Source: Nemania diffusa (lineage: Eukaryota > Ascomycota > Sordariomycetes > Xylariales > Xylariaceae). From it: 64,000 nt of DNA. The notes beneath the pieces are model-generated. The model ran no database searches. It had not been told where the DNA came from and saw nothing but the letters and a program-made list of their open reading frames with translations. The stretch spans positions 2,418,001-2,482,000 of the forward strand of contig JBBPUQ010000001.1 of NCBI GenBank assembly GCA_038501195.1. The letters are read 5' to 3'. Below are positions 12,653 to 25,281 of the stretch, in pieces. Position numbers and translations under genes: made by a program. Position 1 is the first letter of the stretch. Every line of letters begins with the position of its first letter.

Positions 12653-15600
12653 GGTGAAAGACAACGAATTGGCGAGAAATAAAATGAGGAAAGTTTAGTA
12701 GACACCAGCAGGTCAAGAAAGAGATGGTTGTGGCTATTTTATAAAGAGAACCGGAGCCGTTTTCGAATCCCACGATTACGGTGACACTTTAAATAATTAG
12801 GTACTTGAGAGTATTAGATAGCATCGGTAATACTCCCCCGCATAGAGAGAATTTATAGCTAAAGCACCACAGCCATATTAGCCAGCTTCGTAATACCTAC
12901 TATATACGTGATCCGGAGACCTGCGACATGTAATGATCTTAAAGTATAGGAGGGCTACTTATCAAGGAATACCTAGATAAGCGCCAGTAGAATCGGAAAT
13001 AAGGTTTATTGCAAGGTGCGGCCGTGGGAAGTAAGAAGGTGATAATAGGGTACTAGCCCCCAAGGAATATAACAGCCTCGGTTCACCACGACAAAAGGTA
13101 CTATACACGGTACTCCCACATTAGTTGTGACTAGGTATGCTACTCAAAATCAAATGTAGCGAATCTCAGCCTGCCTAAGGGTAATAAAGGGTTTGCTTCA
13201 TGTAATAATACTACCTCAACCCCTAGTAGCACATTATCCAAAACTTCCTGGTAAAGCTTGGGACTTACTAACACGAGAGCTAGTTAGCGTTCGTTGGCTT
13301 CCTATCCAGATGAAATTAGCATGACTAGGTCATTCTCATGTGGAAATTTTATGAGGAACAGAGATGTGCGTACCGGTATGGGGAAATCATATAAACTCAA
13401 GGTTTAACCCTAAGTCGTAACAATTATCAAGTACCGAGCCATACACTTACCAGAGGGATTTGATCACCGTAGCTCGTTAAAGAATAATATTACCTCTGTT
13501 AAAAGACCCCGGCGGTCTAAAAAGACTGCGTTTCATGACATGAACACGAAGTTTAAGTTTGAGAGACATGAGGGAATTTACAGCCCGACGTCTCTTCGTA
13601 TTTGAAACACCACATAATAGTAGAGAACAAGATATCTAGATGGAATCATGCATAAGTAAATACCCTTTCTTTCTCCGCTCCATGGCTAAGGGAGAATGGA
13701 CTGACTGGCAAAGCCTTAGTATTCAATTGTGCAAAACTGTACGACGCGAAGCATGCTGCAGGAGTTTATTTATACTTGTACTAGACTAAACTTAATATTT
13801 CATCCTTCAATTACCCTAAATATTTTGTTTTTATGAAAATGGGCTTAGGTTTAATAAATATTTCACTTTAGCTCTTTCTCGGCGAGCATACACAAGACCG
13901 AGGCTCGCCCATGTCCAGATTGGGCAAATCATTAAATGCAAAGGACGAGAGCGCTTATAGTAAGAGGGCCTAGACATTTTATTTTATCCCTCATGCGACA
14001 TGAATGCTTGTTGTGTGGATTAAGCGATGTTAAAATTGGCCCGTTTCCTCAAAATCAGACCTCCACGAATAATTTGAGGAAATAAAGTAGTGTATCGATA
14101 AATATCCAAAGAGTTAGGAGGCTCTCATGATTTGAAGTGACCCGTAGCATTGATGATATAAGATCTATAATAAATATTCACAGCCATCCTTCATCGCACT
14201 CTTACGTATTTCTCATCCTAGTCTGTATCGAGAATAAGACTCTCAATAACGTGCCGACAACGAGACATAGCTAGAGATATATAGGCCGGCAAGTGTCTCG
14301 TTAGTCTCGTCATTATTCCATCGCGCACATACATAGAATAATGCTCTTAGGAGTAATTGCATCATCGTGAACTATCGTGCTCGATGTTATTACTCTTAAA
14401 CAAGGCGGTTCGCTAAAGTAGAAGAATAATTACATAAATATGAGAGCTCTGTTTGCTGGGTAAACTCTTGGAACTGAAATGGGCCTGCCTGTATTTGAAT
14501 CTCATATATCTTGCATCGAGGTCCACCAAATGTCATCCAACCAGACTAGCCTCCACACTTCCGCACTCTCGCTCTAGATTCACGGCTGCTCGACCGAGAA
14601 GACGAAAGAACAGGGACTACCTATTCGTTCACTGTTCCGTATCCCGTAGGTAGGCTATTGCGGCGAATGGGAAGCCGAACGTTTGAGCGTGCTCTAGCTT
14701 CGTCTAATCCATCTACGCATATCTAGGTACACGCATGTGATCCTTGTCACTAGGAAGACATGCTTGTGGGTATGCCTGCAACACTGGTTAAGCTGCCATC
14801 TTCGAACCATTTTGTGGACCTCGAGAATATAGAGAAATGCTTGTGATAATGAACTTAGAATTATCCTTCGGTCACTTAGACTGCGTCCGGTCTCCTTGCT
14901 TGCCTAGAGGTGAGAGAGGTGGGATAGTAACACTGGAGGGGTAAACAGACCTGGGTGTCAATAATCAATTCGTAGAGTCTTAAGTTAGGTGCCATAGTCC
15001 TTCGCGAATCACGATCGCGTATAGGTAGGGAGTCAACCATCTCGCTGCCATTAATCCAACTCCAACATGCCATATCCCTACACGCCTCGCTATGACGTAG
15101 AGGTTCCTCCAAGTATTATGAGAGACCTAGGCTAGGTATACTTATCTGGCACAATGACAGCTCCTGAAACATTGGCATTACGGAGGGTAATATTGCCCAA
15201 CTTATAGAGCCATAATAATCGATGTATTACCTACCTAGATACTTCCAACCTCAACATGTCTCAGACAGGGCTGCTCTTTTCTGATCCTAACATTCAGCTG
15301 TCTGTGATTACTACTTATATGAACCTAGATCCGAACGAGAATGAATGACTAAGCTGTTGAATGGCTACTTTATACATACAGGCAGCTGTGATGTGCGGCA
15401 CCTCGTGTCATTTGGTCCTGAGTTGAATGCGAAACATGCGGCGCAGTACAACATCGGACTGACACAATTTCAAGAGCCCTTACTGTAATACCCAAGCAAG
15501 ACGATCCTATGAAGTAAAACTAGCAAGCAAGGGTAATTAAAGGCCGCAGCGTTAAGCTGTTTTGGGAGAAAAGAGGACATTACTATATCTATGTGCCGTT

Positions 15601-18006
15601 CTGGGCGCCATTTAAAATATCATGTCAGCCACGGTGCTTGCACTTTGGCTTTTCTACTGATAAGTACCTACGAAGTTGAGAAGGGAATGATAAATAAGTA
15701 CCTACCCGAGAGGTGAACCCTGTACGCAGTAGAGGGATCTTTCATCGTTAAGCGAGAAATAATACCCGGGAAGCTAAGCTAGGATCTTGGATTGGGCTAA
15801 GTATCGGGGCTGCCGTAGGATGGAACGGATACCTACTACTTAGTAGATAGAATCTGATAGATATTCTGTAAGAGCCATAGGATGTTTCTCTACGTCCTGG
15901 TAGGCTGGTAGGGAGAAAAACAAAGTCAAGGGACGAGGAGTTGGCACTAGGGAATAAGAATTCTTTGGTGAATTGGCATTAGAATGCGAGCGAAGGGAGT
16001 GAGGGCATGCGCCGCGTACCTATCTAGCGCTAAATTTAAATTCTGGCCCTCTCCTGCGCTTCAGTATGGATGAGATAGGTAAGAATCTTAAAAGCTTAAT
16101 GGCTTTCTGTCTGTCAGACTACCTACATCCCTTCCCTCAGGTAGATACAGTAAGTGGGTAGATGAGTGGGCATATGCATGTGCATGGGGAACAATTATTC
16201 CTGGTTCAGGGGTAGCTTGGAGATCCTTCGAGTTGTCTTCTATCTAGGATTCTAGATTGTATCATGAGCTAGAATCAGCAAATGAAACTTGGTTCATAAT
16301 GTATGAAGAAGTAGGAAGGGAGAGAATCGTCCAAGCTTCGAGATCTATACACAGTGTGTACAGCGTGTTCTACATATATGTAGATATACTGTAGGTAGTC
16401 TGCATATACTCTGTAGCGGCTAGCCCCGTGTGATAAATACTTGGATCTGGGCGCATGCCAAGGCTCGGGACTCATGGACCTGGGGGAGCCAAGAAGCTTT
16501 TGGGGTCTTCGGCCGCAAGAAAGACAGTCTCCCCGTGACCGAAGCAGAAGGGTGGTGTGCACACTAGGGGCGTGGATGGTCAACAGCTTCATTACTTATT
16601 GGTAGTTACTTGTATGCATTTACGTGCTCTCTTGGCCTAAGCTCGCATTCCGAGCCGGTGTGCCTGGTCCTCTCTAATCGTATTGGAGATGAGAAAGATG
16701 CCCTGACATAAGAGGCGCGGGTTGATACTCCTCTGTCGGTAAGGAGGGAAACGCTAGATAAACAAGCATAAGGTACTGCGTAATAACGTGGGAACTAATA
16801 GTCGTAGCGTATTCTGTAGTGCCTTAGAGTCGATCGAGGCTCTATCTAGTGTAGATCGCCAGACGTCGTGAGAATTCCGCGCTTGGACAAAATCAGGTTT
16901 TACGCCTACGCCTAGTGCTCGTTCGCCGCCGATAGAGTGATACCTAGCATAGGCAGTGCGACGCTACCACGGCGACTTGTCGGGTGTATCATGCCCATAC
17001 CAAGTTCGAGTCTTTTCAAAGAATCATCTTCTTGGGGCCAGGCGGCTTGCTGCCCGTGCAAGTGTACATACACTAAGTTACTTCAAGCATGGCGCCCGGC
17101 TGCATGCAAGTTCGCTATGGGCTTCTCCTCTCCCGCCTGCCGCTTGTGGTTGGATTCTGGAGGACACATACCTATTGTACTAGATGCAATGTAACCTATG
17201 CCTGTATGAAGTTGACACAAGGGGTACGGGTACCTAGGCTACTCACTTGGGCCATTTCTCTTGTGAGAATACGGGGCAATGGCTTCGAACAGCTGGGGGC
17301 ATGGACGTTTATGGTGCCTCATTGATGTGCTACCTAAAGAGTATATACTCTTTGTAGTGCTTGGTGGCGCCTCATTTTCGACAGGTAAGATCTGACTCTC
17401 GCCCTAGCAATTGCGGCTCTCTTGTTGAGCCAAGAAGGTGGAGAGTCGGCTTGCCGACGTGGAGATTCAACATCAGTCAAATGACCCCAGTGCAAACACC
17501 ACCCCTTTCCCTTTGGTGGGGGCACCGTCAGGATAAGATCGACCATGGACGCAAGCTTGTACCTTCATGGATCATTTGAGTACTCCCCCGCACGAGCATG
17601 AGGGCCTGTCACTTCGAACTCGTTTGTTAGCGACTGCATCCCTTACAGATCCCTACTTAATGTCAACCAACATGCCTGTCCTTAAATAGAATGCCGACGC
17701 CCTTACTACTGCTATCCTGCGTACATATTCTGTACAGAATACAAGTACTTATGTAAGTAGGTGTTGGTTGCCCCTGTTGTTCCCGTATAATTAGTCCCGA
17801 TCCTTCAAATGCTGGACCTCTCTATCTAGTCTTGCTCTATCCATTACTTGTAAGATTACGGGAGACAATGCCAGAGCCTCTCCATCTGGGCTAATTCGTT
17901 GGTGCCGTGACCTTGTTATCGCTTTCTCTTAAAGAGGAGGACCACGACACCGTTTTCTAAAGAAAAGCAGCTCATACGAAAGTGGACGACCTCGGTCACC
18001 ACGAAC
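12653..18006. other. Large AT-rich gene-free region
   Basis: About 5.3 kb with no convincing gene on either strand. Frames at 14876-15112, 16275-16592 and 16937-17325 lack motifs and are overlapped by others. The part at 12.8-14.4 kb is notably AT-rich and stop-dense, as expected of old mutated repeats, and contains the inverted repeat at 14259-14302. ACCTACC motifs recur from 15.2 to 16.4 kb. Confidence 0.55.
14259..14302. repeat. Short inverted repeat
   Basis: AACGAGACA at 14259-14267 pairs perfectly with TGTCTCGTT at 14294-14302, leaving a 26-nt loop. No gene is adjacent and no function can be assigned; it could be a leftover of a transposon end. Confidence 0.5.
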
Positions 18007-20147
18007 ATGGACTCAATGTGGGTGTCCTCTCCCGAGACCTCCCCTGCTTGTTATGATAACGAGAGATACTTTCGAGCTTCGGCGACGCTGACCTGGATGA
18101 TCGAAAGATCTATTACCGCCGAGTGCAATGCGCTTGACAGTAGAATTGCCAAGCTCCTAGCGACCTTGCCAAACTTTGTGCGTCACGTTCGCGAGGCTCG
18201 ATCCGATGTCGACGCAGTTTCACGCGAGCTATATTCACTGCAAACCGTTCTCGTTCTCTTGAAGGAAGATGCTGTTTTATTCCCTCCCGAACTTGCGCAG
18301 CATACACCGGCTATTATTGAGCACTGCTCCTGTGTAATTGATAAGCTTGATGAATCCTTCTTAGCTTTAGACGGTCCGGAACTGTCGAAGCAGGAGAAAC
18401 GAACAAAATGGCTAAATGTGGGGAGGACAGAGGCGGCAAGCTTCAGAACGACTTTAGAAGCACACAAAACGGCAATTGGGCTGGCGCTTGATTTGGTCGG
18501 GGCGTACGTTTTTTTTTTCTTTTTTTTCTTTTCAAAATTCCTTTTCAGCCAATTAGTAGAACTGTGATGCTTACAATTACTAGGACAACTATTCGAGATC
18601 TAACATCGGATACGAAACCCGAAAAAAGAACGACCATACAGAGGCACAAGGTGGACAGTGAGGTAATGACTGATATATCCAGAATTCTGATTCAGATGGG
18701 CCAGCTCCGTATGCGGTTACCTGGTGAATTTGAGAAGTCGCTCTCACATTTCAGTCTCCACGAATACATGGGTTATCTAAAACTATACGCCGAGACAATA
18801 ATCCGCCATAAAGAGACGGAGCACGAAGCTGGGTCACAAATCAAGGAGCTAAAGCGGGGGATAGAACCGGGTGCGTTTCTCGGCGAGAAGCAGATGTTTG
18901 GAGCTTACGTGGGAGATGCGCCGGACAACGCGATTGACAATGACATCAAGCCGTATAGTTCATCACCAGGGGTTTGTGTAGAGGATCGCATAGATGAGGA
19001 GATTTCGCCCGTTGAGGAGACGACAGACTCGAGCGTACACGTACCTAGTCGGGCACCAACACCGCCACCAAAAGATCTAAAGAGGCTGGAAATGGCTCGG
19101 ATGAGGATGGCTTCACCGTTTGAGAATGAGCCGGATTCGCCAACCCATCCGTATGGAGTCATTACGGAGATCAGTTCCGGCGGGCGAAAATTTGCACCAT
19201 CGATCACATCTAATAAAAACAAGGGGTTCGGGAGGCTGTTTTCTCCTTTCAAGAGCTCCGCCCCAGAAGCTCGACCCCCAACGCAATCCACGAGCTCCTC
19301 GGCAAGCGCGACAGCCGATAACAGACCCCCGACTCCTATCGCCCAGGCAAGCTTGGTGAGACGAGGTAGTCGGAGATTTTCGCTTTCGATCAAGAAATTG
19401 CCTCTATGGAATACAGAACAGCTGCTGGAAGAGGCAGGGCCCGAATCAAAAGCTGTTTTTGGCGTATCTCTCCAAAGAAGCATGCAGGTTGCAAAAGGGG
19501 TATCGAAAACCCACCATGGGAATAATGGAGGGTCGTCACGCCGGGACTTCCCCTTAAGCATGCAAAAGTGCTGCTTCTTCCTCAAGAATGAGGGAGTGGC
19601 GGCGCCGGATATTTTCGCGGAACCGGGCGATATCTTTCGAGTGGCCAAGCTCAAGGAGATATTTAGCGTAGGACCGACGTATGGGGAGGACGTCGACTTT
19701 ACAAGCTACACCGTATATGATGTAGCCGATCTGATCATGCTCTACCTTTCGCAGCTGCCTCGGCCTCTAATCTCGGAATCGCTTGCCAAGCGGTGGATCT
19801 CGCTCTCGAGACAGGCGACGCTGTCGGGATCGCATGCCACACGACTCGATCAATGCATTGACTTCTGGGAGGAGGCATTGAGCGGGCTTCGGGGGCCCAG
19901 CCGAAGTTTGTTTAAACTGCTCTTGAACCTTTGGGCGGACGTGGCCACGGCAGAAGAGGAGAATGACATGACAGCGGAGCGACTTTCCGATGTGGTGTTG
20001 AAACCGTTGATGCATGTGTCGTCCGGCCAGTTCAAGACAGACTATATGCTCTCACTGGCTTTTTTGATTCGAAAGAGGGCTGAGTATACGGAGCTGCTAG
20101 CGGACAATCGGACAGCAATGAAGCGGATCAGTCGGGCCGCGTGGTAG
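18007..20147 (+). CDS. RhoGAP-domain protein lacking the arginine finger
   Basis: Two exons, 18007-18503 and 18584-20147, encode 686 residues. The 80-nt intron starts GTACG followed by long T runs and ends ACTAG; phase 2 is kept. Residues 1-170 are helical (YFRASATLTWMIERSI..., VDAVSRELYSLQTVLVLLKE, CSCVIDKLD) and resemble the helical N-terminal domain common in fungal multidomain proteins. A disordered Ser/Pro-rich middle follows. From about residue 456 (VFGVSLQRS) the RhoGAP fold is recognisable: FLKNEGVAAPDIFAEPGD, then YDVADLIMLYLSQLPRPLI, FKLLLNLWADVA and LSDVVLKPLM. RhoGAP domains accelerate GTP hydrolysis by Rho/Cdc42 through an arginine in a G-I-F/Y-R motif. Here the matching position (about residue 511) is alanine, so it may bind Rho proteins without stimulating hydrolysis. 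A 3' run of T near 20336-20359 lies in the probable 3' untranslated region. Confidence 0.88.
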
Positions 20148-21676
20148 AGCCACGACTTATGATTGCTATTATTTCTTTCCGTCTTGTTAACACGGTCATA
20201 TTTGTACGGCTTGCGAGTGCAAACTGCGCACCTGGCAAGGGCGCCATGTCCAGGCTATGCGCTTCTAGATCATGAAGCTGAGCTTGAAGCGACCGAGATG
20301 TAGGTCGTTCAGGGGACAAGAAATATCCTGTGATTTTTTTATTATTTTTTTTTTTTTTCGTATAGTGGGACAGAACAACCAAACAACTGGTTCCTCATCC
20401 CACTTCAGATGAGAAAAGCCCCCCGTGCAGGCGTGTTGTTGTAATGATAACACAGGAGTATGAAAGGGGTACGAGTGACGGCGTTTACGGGATGGGATGG
20501 GGAGGAGCTGGAAATAAGCATTGCTTGAAATGATACCATACTATACCACACTAACAGTCATTGCGTTTGCGCACAATATAAGTTCGAGATTTGATCAATC
20601 AATCCCTTAATCCGTGCTAGGCATTGTGTTGCGTAAAATCTAGCTTAATTAAGTGCCAGGTGGATGCTGGATAGATGAGCAAACCAGTATCAGGTACCCA
20701 AGTAAGTGTAGTTCCATGTGCGAATTATCAGCGGTAGGTATATAGCTAAGGTACAGACTGAGTCGGACAAGTATGGTTGGTACCTAGAGTAGAGTGCGGA
20801 GTGTTGTCGTCGCTAGTTGTTGAAATTTGGCCACCTTGGATAGAAAGACTTGGATAGCACTTCGGCACATAATACGTACCTACATACTTGTTCGGTTACG
20901 CAAGGGAAGGGAATGTCCCTCAAATGAAAACTTGAACTGATAAAGGAATGGATGGAGTGAGTGAACGACCTTGTGATGTACGAATAGTCATAGAATACAA
21001 ACTGTACAATGGAATAGTCCAGAATCCTACCGGATGGACACTGTAGATTTAAATTCGAGGCTGGTTTGCAGCTGCAACAGCCAGTAAGGACCCAGGACGC
21101 GGTGTGGAAAGCGCGAGTATGATCCCATTAAAAAAGCGCGTCGATAATGGGTGGGACCTCGATTTTTTTTCTTCCCTGCTGACCAGCCCCAATGGGCAGC
21201 ATTACAGCACTCTTAGCCCGGTACTGTGCAGGAAATAGAGCCGCCTGCAGGCCTTGGCCACTTGTAAAACACGCCTCTAGGTATTCTGCACTGCCGCTAT
21301 CCCTCGGTACTACACTGCTGTCTAGCATACTGGCGGTACTGCTATTTGTTAGGTACCTACCTAATAATCATTCGACCAAAGGGGGTTTCTATCAAAAGTT
21401 AACCGCCCGATTCTCTCTGCAAGGAGGGCCAGTTCTTGAAACCACCCTACAAGGTACCTATTCGCAGCACCGAGGGAGAGAAACGACTAAAAAAAAAAGA
21501 AAGAAAGAATTGTGTCCACTCTTCTTGCATCCAACTTTTTACCCCTTGGTCTTTAACATTAACCAGATACCTACTCGTAATTGAGGAGAGGAAGCGACCG
21601 GAGCCAGCCGAACCTGAATAAGTCCAGGCTAGTGGGGTGCCCGCCACTGCTCTGTGCCGACTTAACTACCTACAGT

Positions 21677-21703
21677 CGCGAACGCGCCTAGTTCCACCGC
21701 GAA
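21677..21703 (+). promoter_or_regulatory. Candidate MBF/SBF-type sites upstream of the TOS4-like gene
   Basis: CGCGAACGCGCC at 21677-21688 contains an ACGCG core (MCB type) overlapping CGCGAA (SCB type), and a second CGCGAA lies at 21698-21703. In yeast, TOS4 is a G1/S target of SBF/MBF, so such sites 450 bases upstream fit. This is inference: CG-rich hexamers also occur by chance. Confidence 0.35.
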
Positions 21704-21900
21704 CCCCCGTCTAAGCTGTACCCAGACACGCACTACGCACTTACACACGCGACTCTGCAGTGTGAGCTACATTGGCACGGTCTACCTACCTCTCAACCTG
21801 CTACACCTAAAGTGCACACACCACACCAAAACCACAATCAACCACAGACCAACAACCATATCCACCACATCTACCGTGTCACTACCAAGTTTCTACCTCT

Positions 21901-21950
21901 GCCTGCCTGCCTGTCTGTCTGTCTGTCTGTCTCTATCTGTCTGTTTGTCT
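21901..21950 (+). repeat. (CTGC)n/(CTGT)n microsatellite
   Basis: A tract of CTGC then CTGT tetramers, interrupted by CTCTATCTGT, in the probable 5' leader of the TOS4-like gene. Confidence 0.85.
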
Positions 21951-22140
21951 ACCACTACTACTCTCTACCTTGGAAACTCGGCCCGTCCTTCTCTCTTACA
22001 CGTACACACACATACTCTCTCTGGCTAGACAGACGCCCATGTGTTGATCATCTTGAACCTCAATCCCAGCCTCACTCAACCTCCCATCTCCTCCCTCTTC
22101 ATGCTATGCCCTCCCCTATCGAGAACCCAATCGTTATAAC

Positions 22141-23699
22141 ATGAGTTCTTCACCCCTCAAGTCTGTCGAGGGGACAGGTTCTGGCGAGCCCTGCCTGCCT
22201 CCTGCCTCTTCTAGTCTATTTGGGGCTAGGAAGCGCCCGGCACCCTCTCTGCTTCCACCCTTCGAACCCTCTTCATCGCCTGGTCTCCCTAGGCATTTAA
22301 AGCGAGGAGCCCGCGAAGGGCCAGACGGACCGATGCCCTTTATTAAGTATCCCACGCCAATTCCCACCTCGAGCACCGGTATCCTCTCGTCCTCTCCTCC
22401 ACGCGGTCTAGTGCGTACGCAGACCACCCTCTCCGAACGTGCACCTCTGTCCGCCGTTCCCTCCCTCGAGCTCAACGAGAACGGCGAGATGCTCTTCATG
22501 GGTCGATCCAGCAACACCTCCCACCACCAACTATCGGCGAACCGTCTTGTGTCACGCGTCCACGTCAAGGCCCGATATATTCCCGCCGCGTCACCGCTAG
22601 AGCCCAACATGGTGGAAATCGAATGTAATGGCTGGAATGGCTTGAAGCTGCACTGCCAAGGGAGGACCTGGGACCTGGCAAAGGGTGATACCTTCACCTC
22701 CGAAACGGAAGGTGTCGAGATCATGATTGACGTGCAGGACACAAGAGTTATGATACAGTGGCCCCAGAAGGACCGACTCGACTCCATCGCCAACCTCTCC
22801 GACTCATCGTGGGACGACTCGCCTCGTTCGCGAACCCGTGCTTCTAGCACTGCTCCAGACTCGTTGCAGTCGAGCCCTATCCGTCGTCATGCTCGAATGC
22901 GGTCACCCGTGTCACCCACGCCCGTGGGCCGATCCTCGTCCAGTCTAGACGGTCTCCCTGTACCTGACGACATAGGCGAGGCGGTGAAGATATACGAGGA
23001 CGAAAGCGCCGATGAGCATGAGCTACCCAAGCCCCATGCCGATGTAACCGTATCTGTGGTCGAGCCAGAGCTCGCCGACGACTTTTCTAGCGACCTGAGT
23101 GATCCAGAGGATGTAAATGATCCGGACGAAGAAAATGATCCCGTCATACACGCTTTTGGTCCCTTTGGTGCCAATCTCTCCAGCCGCTTCGCAGCCATTA
23201 CAGCAGAGTCACCCGCACAATCACCTCGGATCGGGTCGGGGCACTCCGCGGACAAGGCATCCGCCGAACCAGAGGAGCCGCTTCATCCTAACATTAACGT
23301 GGAGGTTGTCACGAATCACGTTGTGAACCAGCTCGCCTTTTCTCGGCTTTCATCCAATCCACTTACAGCCATTTTGAACAATCTCCCTCTGGAAGAGAAG
23401 AGAGACCTATCCAAACCGGCGTTGCGCCGAATTATCGAGGGAACGAAGTGCATTGGTGTCATCACTCGACAAGGAAAGGACGCAGCCGGCAAGGCATTGG
23501 AGAGTGAATATTACTATATCCCAGAACACGACATGGACGACTCGCGTCGGGTTGCTGTGACAGATGGTCTGCGCAAACCTAGTTTGCGGGCTTGTAGGAA
23601 ACAACACAAGGTACTTACATACAGCTCACGCCTTTTATTGTGGTTCAAGACGTTAACTAGATACAGCAATATTACTGGAAACGGCCCAAGACACCATGA
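22141..23699 (+). CDS. TOS4: FHA-domain protein, Tos4/Plm2-like
   Basis: Two exons, 22141-23610 and 23667-23699, encode 500 residues. The 56-nt intron (GTACTT...TTAACTAG...ACAG) is in phase 0, and the tiny second exon adds only QYYWKRPKTP before TGA. Without the splice the frame would run into a nonsense tail to 23727. An FHA domain spans about residues 106-208, with the phosphothreonine-binding signature GRSS (121-124), HHQLSANRLVSRVHV and the core NGWNGLKL. A long acidic, Ser-rich linker follows. The C-terminal block FSRLSSNPLTAILNNLP...LRRIIEGTKCIGVI...YYYIPEHD...RKQHKQYYW is the part I associate with Tos4-like proteins. Yeast Tos4 and Plm2 are G1/S-induced chromatin proteins that bind histone deacetylases and respond to DNA damage. 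Candidate G1/S promoter sites lie upstream. Confidence 0.92.
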
Positions 23700-25281
23700 C
23701 GACGGCGTGACCGCTTGGTTGACCTAGGGAGAATGGTCGTGGTGGAAATTTGATATTCAGCGCTCGACTCTGCTAGAGGGAAGGAATCGTGGACAGCATC
23801 CTTTTCATTTTGCATGGTTTAGCGCGTGCATGGCCCTAGGCGTTATCGGTCTTTGTTTGCAAGATGTAACCCGATTCCCAGGTTTTCGGCTAGTAGAGTT
23901 TTGATCTCTAGGCCTTCTCGGAATTTTGTCCCAGGACGAGCAGAAACTGCACTGCACGTTGGGTTTGTCGGCAACCCACGGCAGGAAGACGCAGCGGAAG
24001 ATTGTACAAAAGGCGTGCTTGTGATAAAGATGGTGGAAAGAGCAGAATGATCAATCGGAACTGTTGCTACACATTCGGTAAAAAGGTCGGCGCACGTCTC
24101 AAGGCTGATGAGATGTTAACTTGCCCGTTTTTTGTTTTAAGGTTGTTTCGTTAAGAGTCACGGGTGTGGCTAGAATTAGGTAGCAGTTCATGATTCATCA
24201 TGGTTGCCACACAACCCCCTATCGGGAACAGATACCCCGCATTTACCCTCTCCACTACATGCACGTACCTACCTACCTATGTACCTACCTATGTACCTAC
24301 CTATGTACCTTATGTAGGTATGTAATGTACCTATCTCTGCTATTCGTAGGCATTTGAATGTACAAGGTACTTACATGTAGCCGTTGAAGACAGTTCCCCA
24401 CCAACCCACCTCTACCCCTCACCCAATGCTAGGTATCATAGGTACATACCTGGAGAGAGGTTAAGTAGTATCTTATGTAATTAGAGTATACACAGGTAAA
24501 TGCTACATGTATGTATCCAATTAACTGGTGATAATATTTGAAGCTTTACAACTGTTAACATCATTTTCTATTTCGTCCATAAACGTATCTGTGCATCCTA
24601 ACGTCCTCAGATACAGGTAGTCAAATGAAGTTTGGTTTACCTACATAAGGTACTTGCCTCAAAATTCGCCGATAAGGCCTTGCTGTAGGGTAAGCGATTC
24701 CGCCTATCCAGGTGTTTACGACTGTACAACAATCCGTTAATCAACTCATACGTACCTACATACCAGGTAGGCAGCACTTCCGCCTAGCTTACTTGCCTCG
24801 TAGCTAGCCGTTGCCAGAACTTACATAGCTCTCTCAACACAACATCAAGAGAGGGGGCATGGAACAGGGAGGGGCTCAGCTGACTTGGAAAACTTGCTAG
24901 ATGGATATCATAAGGTTCTGCTTGTGAGATAGACAGTAGATAGTTTCCTGATGATGAAGTGGTCTTTCTGCAACAACAGAAAATGTAGCCAAGAGCTGGG
25001 GACCAGGTAGTTGAAGTTCAAAATATAAGCTAGTAATAGGTACCTGAATAGACTAGGGATAAACATAACTATATAGACAGTAGGTTTGTAGCATAGGGGA
25101 GATGTAACAACAATAATAACTAAGGAGCAATGATCATACTCCATGAGACCCAAAGGGGAGCGATACCTACCTGAAAGCCACCCCAAACACCATACCCCGA
25201 GCAGTGATACGTATGTAGACCAAACGACTTTCCGATCCCAACTTAACCAAAAAATACTATCTACAGTAGACACCCGCCAAA
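23700..25281. other. Intergenic, tail-to-tail spacer
   Basis: Separates two convergent genes. It holds the repeat at 24265-24310 and numerous TACCTA motifs; no gene is supported. Frames near 24908-25381 are mostly the antisense of the next gene and its 3' flank. Confidence 0.5.
24265..24310 (+). repeat. 12-mer tandem array of the TACCTACCTATG type
   Basis: Nearly four copies of the unit GTACCTACCTAT. It is the clearest local expansion of the ACCT motif that is scattered through the whole window. Confidence 0.85.

Larger units (their letters stand above)
20148..22140. other. Intergenic region and leader of the TOS4-like gene
   Basis: No additional gene is seen. The last 450 bases before 22141 are unusually pyrimidine- and CA-rich, typical of a long fungal 5' untranslated leader. 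The frame at 21192-21584 has no motif. Confidence 0.5.

Noticed and set aside
12755..12785. TTCGAATCCCACG, a tRNA T-arm-like word
   Set aside because: No matching acceptor, D or anticodon arm precedes it; it lies in the 5' flank of the orphan gene.
18905..19654. 249-codon antisense frame over the RhoGAP-like gene
   Set aside because: Low-complexity shadow with no domain.
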